Part shown: positions 7,302 to 14,026 of the stretch, in pieces
How positions within the stretch are numbered: position 1 is the stretch's first letter
How the letters are laid out: every line of letters starts with the position of its first letter
From: Ectocarpus siliculosus
Lineage: Eukaryota > Sar > Phaeophyceae > Ectocarpales > Ectocarpaceae
Direction: 5' to 3'
Assembly (NCBI GenBank): GCA_000310025.1
Contig: FN649736.1
Coordinates: 3,783,914-3,797,939, forward strand
DNA: 14,026 nt
The notes under the pieces: model-generated
What the model was told of the DNA's origin: nothing
The model's database searches: none
What the model saw: the letters and a program-made list of their open reading frames with translations, nothing else
Translations under genes and position numbers: made by a program

Positions 7302-10300
7302 CTACATCATCATGTCATACATGAGCGAGGCAGCCGACTCCTCTTCGGGCTCTTGCGTCAGGACCACGTCCATGGCGGTCAAGTCCACCACGTCGCTGTC
7401 GTCGCCTTCCTCTTGAACCCCCGCGCTGCGCCCCCTCCCACCACCATCACCGCCACCACCACTACCGCTACCACTTTTACCACACCCAACAACACCTCGG
7501 CCGCGATCCCCACAGACACCGCCAACAAGCTGTCCAACGGTAACGGGGGCCTCACCGTTAGTGCCCTCCGACGAGGAGAAGCCAGCTTCGCCCGAACGGT
7601 CACGGGCGGCGTTGTCGCTCGCCGGCTGGCTACTCACGGACGAGGACAGGTCAGCGGTGGGGGTGGCGTGACGTACGGTCAAAGGAGGAGGGGGGGTCAC
7701 AACAGCGGACGGCTCGTTGCGCTGCCGGTGATTTCGTACGCCCTCGTCGACGACGGACAAGGGCCGTCTGACGCCGCCACCGCCGCCGCCGCCGGCCGCA
7801 GTTTTGCTACAGCTACCGCTGAGGGTGCCATCGCTACCGCTGCCGCCGCCGTTCTCCGAACCGCCTCCCCAGTTCGCTAGGGGCACAGCTTCTACCTCCA
7901 TCCCCACGGGGGAGCTCTCGGCTTCCGCCGACAGCAGGCCGCCGCCGCCGTCGCCGCCGCTACCTCCAGGTGCACCTTGAGCCGCAACGGCCGCCGCCAT
8001 TTCCTTAGCCCGCCGTCGCCGGACACTCGCCTGATGTCTCAATACTGCCGCCCTCTCCTTCTCTTCCCGCACGAAGCCCGGGGCGCTCGCGAAGAACTTT
8101 CGTGGGATGGTTCCACCCAAGGAGCCCCCCCCCGCCCCCATACCGGCAGCAAGGAATGACGGACGAGGGCAACGGGGGGAACAGAATGCGGAGCGGTTGA
8201 CAATGCGGAATAATGGACATCGATGAGAACGGTGTCGAGCGCAAGGGGGAGGGCACCATACGACCGCGACGGGGGGTTGCTTTGAGGGTGATCGATCTCT
8301 TCCGGGTGGGCATGGAGATAGGTGCAAAGATGCTGTGGACCGAAATGACAAGAAAGAAGAGCAGCAGCTGCGTCCAGAGAGAGAAGAACGCATCATGAGA
8401 GAATACGAGTTTTGCTTCGAGGAGGGATAGCTTCGTCTCCGACCCTAAAAAAAAAACAAACACTGCTGTTGGGTGTTGCATGTGACGACCTGATGCCTGT
8501 CATCATCACTGCATCAGGCACCAAACGTCTGCGGAACACGTCCCTACTGTACCACGAAAATACGAAACACGCAAGGGACAACAGCCGTGGCAACGTTCGA
8601 CTTTCGAACCACTTTGAGACGTAAAAAATAAACGGCACAGAAACAAACGACTTTATTGCGGGGGACTCCTACTAAGGCGGAGCACTGGGAACCGTCGAGA
8701 GCACTCCAAAGGCACAGCCGACTAAGTAACAGTCTTCGCAGGGTCGGACTTGCGCCACATGCACATACATGAAGTTTCTCACACACAAAAGCGTCATGAG
8801 GTAGCTTCACCTGGTCCATCGTGCCCACCACGTGCTCAAAGCTCGGGTAGTCGCCGCGGAGGTCGCGCATCCACTTCGCGAGGAACTTCACGTGCTTCCA
8901 TTCGCCAGCGCGAATGCGCTCGTCGATGAGGCATACCACCCCATAGTCGTAGACGTGACGGATGCACCTCCCGAGTGCCTGGGAAAAAATCGCGGGGGAA
9001 ACGAAGCTGTCACGGCATGCCACCCACGAATGCAACAACCATCGCAAAGGGCGGTATCTGTTCACGAGAGTTCACGCCAAGATCGATTAGATGGAAAAAA
9101 TATATATATACCTGTCCCTTACCCCCCATTCCCATACGCACGCATAACCTTCGCAGACGAGCCTCGGGCGGCAACACGGAACCCACCTGGTTCTGGGCTC
9201 GATACGCCTCCTGGGCGTACCAGTTCGAGCCGCTCAGCAGCGCCTTCCCGGCCTCGTGTGCCGCCTTCGCCGTCGCCTTCGCCGCCGCCCTCGAGGCTGC
9301 CATTTCCGCCGCCGCCGCCGCCGCTTCCGCCTCCGCCGCTTCCGCCGCCGCCGCCTCCGCCGCCGTCTCCGCTGTCTCCGCCTTTACCGCAGCCATCTCC
9401 GCCTTCACCGCAGGTTCCTCCCCGGGCGCTGCTAAGGACACCGCTGCCTCCCCGTCCTCCGATACCTTCGGGGGCCCCGAAGCTACAATCCGCGCCGGTC
9501 TACCCCCCCCGCCCCCGCCGCCGCGCTCCCCAACAACAGCCCCCTCGCGGTCGCCGACATCGCCGGCGGCGCTCCTTTCGCCAACGGCTCCTGCTCCTGC
9601 TCCGCCACTGCCGGCGGCGGAGCAGACGGCGGTGCCACCGCCTACTACGCCGCCGCCGCTGCTGCTGCTGCTGCTGCGGCCTTGATTCGCGGCGGCGCTC
9701 CCGTAGTTGTGGTCGCCGGCCGCGCAGACGTCCGGCCACGACCTTCGACCGGCTTCCCCGCGGTCCTTGGCCTCCGGCTTCCTCCCGAGACTCTTCCAAT
9801 CGTTGTAGCATTTCTTCGCCACGATCTTGGGGTCCCCCAGGTTGGGGTAGGGGATGCCTACGCACAGCACCCCCCTCGCGTAGTGGTCGTTGAAGCTGAT
9901 GCCCTGAGTGGTTGAGGGGGGGGGGGGGTACAGCTTTAGTTGCCGCGTGGATTGAGATGAACACCTTGCGGTGCACGTGGTGAAAAAATCGGTGGCTTAG
10001 GGCCTGCTAAGACGGCTGTGTGGTGTGTGGTCAAGAACAGTTCCCTGGTGGTTTTCGCATTCATGCTATATTGCTTCGTGTTCAGCGAAAGTCACATTTG
10101 CTGAAAAGAAGTTTTCGAAAGAACAACAAAGTTCATGGTAGGCTATTGAACACATGTCAGCAGTCTATACGATCAAGTGTTGACGTGCTAAACGACGGCA
10201 GTCAGTAGCACAGCAGTGAGCAAGCAAGGCAACAAAGGCGTGTGCCACGGCTTAGTGTCGTGTGTGAGGAGGTATACTGCTGTAGACATGAGTGTGCAAA

Positions 10301-11043
10301 AAAATTGAAACGGCTGGGCCGTATCACGGAGTATACTGAAACCCGTATACATTGGTTTACGCTAAGAAGCCGCTCATGACATGTGTGGCATTGTATAACT
10401 GTGTTGTATCCATGAGAATACCTATGACAACAGTTTATCGAATGGTACTGATATTTTCAGCAGCAAGCCAGTACGCCGAGCAGTGATGGGTCGAAAGTCA
10501 TGAATACGTAGCGGGTCATGGTGCGTAGCGCTGGAATCCCTTCTCAGCCAATTCCTTTCGATTTGGACCTAGAGAGTTGGGTCCACCTGGCATTGGAAAC
10601 GTGCAAAACAAACACAAGCTGGGCCGGATAACAGACTAGGTTTGAGACATCCAACCATAACTCTTGGAAGGAACCCAGGCACACCTGCTTAATCAGCCAT
10701 ACCACAGCGGACTTGAAAAAGTCTCTCAAAACCCCTATATTGGCACGCTGTCTCAAAACGAAGAGAACCTTCCGCTTTCTACAAAAACAAAAAAAGATCA
10801 CGGCGACAATTACAACAACAGCAACCGGGGAGGAACCAAATCTCTTGCGCGCACCTCACTCATTTTCCCGCGGTACACGGCGAGGAGGATGGCGCTTCCG
10901 CCGGCGCTCCCGCGCCCCCTCCCCCTCCCCCCGGGGCCCCCGTCGACTGCGTCCTCGTAGCGCCGCTTGGCGGCCTTGAAGTCGGCGGCCGCCTCGGGCT
11001 CCTCGACGATGACCCCCTTGATCCTCTCCAAATCCGCCCAGAC
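7302..11043 (-). CDS. FANCJ/BRIP1-type Rad3-family DNA helicase, C-terminal part, 5' partial
   Basis: Seen: exons in transcript order 11043-10855, 9903-9187, 8978-8811 and 8444-7302 (TAG 7304-7302). Every exon is a multiple of three and every junction is phase 0: GAG^gtgcgc, CAG^gtgggt and CAG^gtgaag donors, with actcag, cccag and tttttag acceptors. The joined protein (738 aa visible) starts VWADLERIKGVIVEEP. Helicase motif V is YRGKMSEGISF (residues 57-67, spanning a junction), then GIPYPNLGDP; motif VI is QALGRCIRH (302-310, spanning a junction), then DYGVVCLIDER. NQALGRCIRH and the YND segment favour FANCJ over RTEL1, DDX11 or XPD. Known: FANCJ is an Fe-S, 5'-3' superfamily 2 helicase that unwinds G-quadruplexes and acts in interstrand crosslink repair in the nucleus. 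Inferred role here is the same. Odd: residues ~100-289 are a large low-complexity block; the C-terminal exon is Gly/Ser-rich and acidic at the end, with DVVDLT at 709-714. Motifs I-IV and the Fe-S domain lie upstream, not found in this window. Confidence 0.88.
8445..8810 (-). other. Helicase intron between motif-VI exon and C-terminal exon
   Basis: The 366-bp intron starts gtgaag after GTMDQ codons and ends in a run of T then AG at 8446-8445. This acceptor was chosen because it alone keeps phase 0 into the long frame reading GRRRSYPSSK and onward; two other good AGs near 8368 and 8333 would enter other frames. Confidence 0.75.
8979..9186 (-). other. Short helicase intron splitting motif VI
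   Basis: The 208-bp intron starts gtgggt and ends ttttttcccag, between AQNQ and ALGRCIRH. Splicing restores the family motif exactly, which fixes both sites. Confidence 0.9.
9226..9795 (-). other. ~190-residue low-complexity insertion inside helicase domain 2
   Basis: Between CYNDW and SNWYAQEAYRAQNQ, where human FANCJ has only about a dozen residues, this protein has about 190. First comes a Gly/Ser-rich part with poly-Ser and poly-Gly, then an Ala/Glu/Lys-rich part made largely of GCN codons that would favour a long helix. The frame stays open throughout and the flanks are conserved, so it is read as coding. A hidden intron is the alternative, but no donor adjoins the conserved edge. Confidence 0.75.
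9904..10854 (-). other. Large helicase intron splitting motif V
   Basis: The 951-bp intron splits KMSE^GISF. Near the acceptor is a 12-13-base C run (on this strand) followed by TCAACCACTCAG. The rest is unremarkable AT-richer sequence; I see no gene or RNA in it. Confidence 0.8.
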
Positions 11044-11119
11044 CTGTGCCGTGCCATATGCCCAGACGACGGCGTTGGGGAGGGTGTGGTGCGTGCGGAG
11101 TACTTCAGACAGACTGGAC

Positions 11120-11314
11120 ATGTGTGGACGTTATTCTTCAAGGCACACGGGGGGCGGCCTCCAGCACAAACAAGCGTGTGCGGGAGGGAAATATAGAACC
11201 TTCTTTGTCGAACGTTGGAGGAAGAAACTGGCATTTATTGCGAATCGGGCAGGCTGGGAATGTGTGAACGCTGGTTTTCAAGAAACAAGGGCGGCGTCTT
11301 ACAGCACAAACAAG
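11120..11314. repeat. Diverged 55-bp direct repeat pair
   Basis: The unit 11120-11174 aligns without gaps to 11260-11314, 44 of 55 positions identical by hand count, spaced 140 bp. Both end in CAGCACAAACAAG. The pair lies just upstream of the first visible helicase exon, in its intron. Confidence 0.8.
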
Positions 11315-12710
11315 AGAAAAACGTGTATATTCGGGGAAAAGTTTACTTTCCTGGGAATTCATCTCGATCCTGACGCCCGTCGTGCATATGTAGGCAGGCA
11401 GTCCCAATCCGTCATCGTCGCCAACGAGAAGTGCTTACAACCTTCACACCCGCTTGGTGCGGGAGATGAGAGGACAGTCGTATGCATACCAATATTTCGC
11501 AGGGCACGATCAAACGGACCAAGTCGCCTTCGAGAGTCCCCTGCATACGCATAGGTACCTCTTCTTCGATGCCACCCCGGGGTCATACGGCCTACCGCCT
11601 CACGAAACCGTCAAAGTTACCTGAAACCCCACCCGCCGGGTGTAAGTCGGGTAGGTCCTCCAGCCGCGGGGGAGGAGGGAGGGGGGGGGGGGGGGCAGGA
11701 GGCCTCATCCAATACAATACTTACATCAAGCGATCGACAACCGTGTCAAGGATACCACAGTCAGGTTTGGGAGCCACAATCAGATGGAACCAGTTCCGGT
11801 CCGGCACGGAACGCTTCCCGCTTGCATAGTGCCCCGCCCACCACGTCGGCACTCTTCTATTTGGAACAACAAGAAACTCTCAAAAGAACGGACAAGAGCA
11901 GGAAGAGCCAAAAAAGGAGATCAGACCAAGGCTATCTGTAGCAAGCGCTCGTTACCGACAAACGCGGCGTGTCCGCCCGCCGTGGCGCCGCGGCAGCGGC
12001 CAGCGGCGCGGACAATCGGTACCAACGCGGGTCCCGTCACCCTCTCTGCTTCTCCGCTGCCAAACGTCGACCCTGCCGCCCGCTTCCGACTACAGGACTT
12101 CCTTCCTTCCGACGGGACCATCGTTCTGGGCCTGAAAAAGTCCAAGGCTGCTGGCGTGCTACCATCGTACCTACCTATGTATTAAGAGCACTTATTAAGG
12201 GCCGCAAGGTCTGTCGAGGCTAATACCGTGCCTGGCTGGCTTCCGGAGCACGGGGGCGTAAGCCTACAGGCAGGCCGTCTATCGGCGGCGACTGTCAAGC
12301 TCGCGCCTTTGTAGAGACAAACGGTGCCGCCCGTCGTTGGCCCTGAACAGCTACTACGCGGTGGCGCAAAAGAGCAGTGAAACCATCGAACGAGTGGCAG
12401 CGAAGGAGAACCACCCCGGGAAATTCCGCTCGCACCCGTCGGGACGGGGGTCGTGTGGCTGACCTAGCGAACTCGACGCTAGCTCAGCCACGACCGTCTT
12501 CCAGAGGTAAGAGCGGATTTTCCCGTGGTGCGCCTGCTTACGTGCCGCGTAGGATCGTTTCGCTGCTCCTTCGCGCAGCGTAGGTGTTGGGAGTCAGGGA
12601 CGGGTGACACCTTTGTCTCTCCTAAGGCGCGAGCTTGACCGTCGCCTCCAACAGACTACACACCGTGGGTTGCATAAGATACCCCATCCCCCCTGGACCG
12701 ATTTTTCGGA

Positions 12711-12750
12711 AGCTCCACTACTCTGCAGCAAGCTCCACTACTCTGCAGCA
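12711..12750 (+). repeat. 20-bp perfect tandem duplication
   Basis: AGCTCCACTACTCTGCAGCA occurs twice in a row (12711-12730, 12731-12750). This looks like a recent slippage or insertion duplication. Confidence 0.95.
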
Positions 12751-12890
12751 ACAATACAACGGTGGCGGCGGTGCCGAAATGGCGGCGTTAGCAACCGCCT
12801 CGTCGAGGGCTTTCCGAAGACGCATGGTGCCATCTTGGCGCCCTCTTTCGTTGTGGAGTAATCGAGCTTCGAAAATCTGTCCGTCCAGAG

Positions 12891-13527
12891 GGGGGGTACT
12901 CTCATGTTTTGCATGCCTTGCATGCCTTAGCGGTTAGACCATTGACCACGCGTCCTCGAGAGGACGGAGCATTGTTCCCACAGGACCGATCACCGATGGC
13001 CAATCGTTGCATCCAGGGGGTGTGGTATCTTTCGTAACCTAGGCCGTGCTCCGGTTCGCCTTGACAGACGTGGCGGGCCCAAACACTGCTAAACTCGATC
13101 GTAGAAAAGGAACATCTTGGACTTTTCAGACACTAGTCCCATCGCCGACGTCGGAACGAAGGAATCGGAGGCGGGTGGCAGGGTCGCAACCCTGGCAGCA
13201 GAGAGGAGGATGGTCCAGGGGACGGCGTAGGCGCGGAGTTTGTCTCTGCCCCGTGGGAGTCGAATACGAGTGCGTGCTAAAACTTGCATGGTCTCCGACA
13301 TAATGTTTTCCTTTCCTTCCGTCCTTCGTTTGAAGACCTTTTGGTTGTTCCAATCAAAGAGACAAGTGTCAACGGGGACGACTACAGATGTCAAGTAGCG
13401 CTTGGGGGGGCGGGGGGGGTGTACTCATAGTCGTGCATGCCGTAGTCGTTTGACCATTGACCTCGCATCCCTACAAAGCCGGGACGGAGCACGCCGGGTT
13501 CTCACCGGACCAGGCTCTCACATCACC
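12891..13527 (+). repeat. Two diverged copies of a ~105-bp dispersed repeat
   Basis: Copies at about 12891-12994 and 13412-13527 share, in order, a G run, a TACTC box, GCATGCC, a GACCATTGACC core, GACGGAGCA and a GGACC near the end, with many changes and small gaps between. Copy one also contains CGTCCTC-GA-GAGGACG. The order of boxes suggests a SINE-like family, but no poly-A tail or target duplication is seen. Confidence 0.55.
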
Positions 13528-13808
13528 AAGCGCGAAGCGCCGTGAGGTATTTGGCGAGTCGCATGAAGGGTGAGCTGCATCCTGCTAAGGGTGTTCGGCA
13601 TCTTGTGCTTACTTCCTTGCGTACGGATGACAGCTACGTATGACTTAATTTATTTTCTGGTGCTTTCACTTCCAGAGACAGTTGTAAGCACTGTGTAACT
13701 GCCTCGAGGGTGCTTGACCATTTTAACACAACGTGGTGCGATCATCCCCCGTTGCGCGGAGTGAGGGTCCTCCACCCCGCACAACATGATCTACTCGACC
13801 ACCATTAT

Positions 13809-13862
13809 GGTTACCGCCAAAAAAAAAAAAACCGAGGTAAAAAAAAAAAAAAAACGGTAACC
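13809..13862. repeat. Poly-A pair inside an 8-bp inverted repeat
   Basis: GGTTACCG (13809-13816) and CGGTAACC (13855-13862) flank two A runs separated by CCGAGGT. Function unknown; A-run lengths may be unreliable. Confidence 0.7.
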
Positions 13863-13888
13863 TGGTTGCCGAGTTCACGAAGTGAATT

Positions 13889-14020
13889 GGCTTGTTTTAC
13901 AACGTCGTTGCCAAGCGACGAAAACCCAATCCCGATGGCAAACACCGAGCGGGGGGCTTGTTTTACAACGTCGTTGCCAAGCGACGAAAACCCAACCCCG
14001 ATGGTAAACACCGGGGGGGG
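13889..14020. repeat. 66-bp tandem repeat, two copies at the window end
   Basis: The unit starting GGCTTGTTTTACAACGTCG repeats at a 66-bp period (13889, 13955) with only a few substitutions. The open frame across it on the minus strand repeats GFSSLGNDVVKQA simply because 66 is a multiple of three. The array runs into a G run at the window edge, so more copies may exist beyond. Confidence 0.9.
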
Positions 14021-14026
14021 GGGGGG

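Larger units (their letters stand above)
11044..14026. other. Region upstream of the helicase exons; no recognisable gene
   Basis: The expected N-terminal helicase exons (motifs I-IV, Fe-S cysteines, the FFPSY-type segment) are not visible on the minus strand. Open frames of 60-195 codons on both strands have no recognisable domain. The content is repeats: a diverged 55-bp pair, a G run near 11680, a 20-bp tandem duplication, a diverged ~105-bp pair, poly-A tracts and a terminal 66-bp tandem repeat. It is probably one very long intron or transposon-derived sequence. Confidence 0.6.

Noticed and set aside
7194-7880. 228-codon plus-strand open frame, Thr/Ala-rich
   Set aside because: It lies opposite the helicase C-terminal exon, with composition explained by antisense of Gly/Ser codons; no family features.
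8832-9893. 353-codon plus-strand open frame, rich in Pro/Ser/Arg
   Set aside because: It is the antisense shadow of the GC-rich helicase exons: repeated Ala/Gly codons on the minus strand read as Pro/Arg here. The minus strand has conserved helicase motifs and splice sites.
11784-12185. 133-codon plus-strand open frame ending near LPSYLPMY
   Set aside because: No recognised domain; it lies in repeat-rich sequence, and an alternative frame is also open over the same stretch.
13889-14020. CRISPR-like array
   Set aside because: Two directly abutting 66-bp copies with no spacers, in eukaryotic sequence; it is a tandem minisatellite.

Overview
The window looks like nuclear DNA from a multicellular or algal eukaryote, not a prokaryote. 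Two conserved protein genes are each cut into short exons by GT..AG introns of 0.2-1.8 kb with pyrimidine-rich acceptors. Coding exons are rich in Gly/Ala/Ser low-complexity sequence, and the non-coding parts hold many homopolymers and trinucleotide microsatellites. This style fits a stramenopile such as a brown alga (inference, not proven). Both window ends look like contig ends: the first ~450 bases are full of long T and C runs and the last bases are a G run.

Layout. (1) 54-4823, plus strand: the 3' part of a JmjC-domain Fe(II)/2-oxoglutarate oxygenase gene of the JMJD6 / plant-fungal F-box-JmjC (JMJ21-like) type, in four exons (54-173, 627-881, 2715-2881, 4394-4823). The first visible exon carries two in-frame stops, although its splice sites, phase and family residues are kept. 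(2) 4824-7301: a spacer between two convergent genes, with no gene I can support. It holds a ~475-bp element with short terminal inverted repeats and a 30-bp perfect hairpin, and one arm of a 38-bp inverted repeat whose other arm lies in the last intron of the JmjC gene. (3) 7302-11043, minus strand: the 3' part of a FANCJ/BRIP1-type Rad3-family DNA helicase gene in four exons (11043-10855, 9903-9187, 8978-8811, 8444-7302), with helicase motifs V and VI, a ~190-residue low-complexity block inside helicase domain 2, and a SUMO-interaction-like motif near the C-terminus. (4) 11044-14026: no recognisable coding exon. It holds several diverged direct repeats, a 20-bp tandem duplication and, at the end, a 66-bp tandem repeat. 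The N-terminal helicase exons expected upstream were not found here.

The two genes converge and are not functionally linked by the sequence: one is a probable protein or RNA hydroxylase/demethylase, the other a DNA crosslink-repair/G-quadruplex helicase. I see no new multi-gene system. The most interesting points are the stop-containing JmjC exon, the large insertion in the helicase, the inverted repeats that bracket the last JmjC exon, and the palindrome-bearing element.
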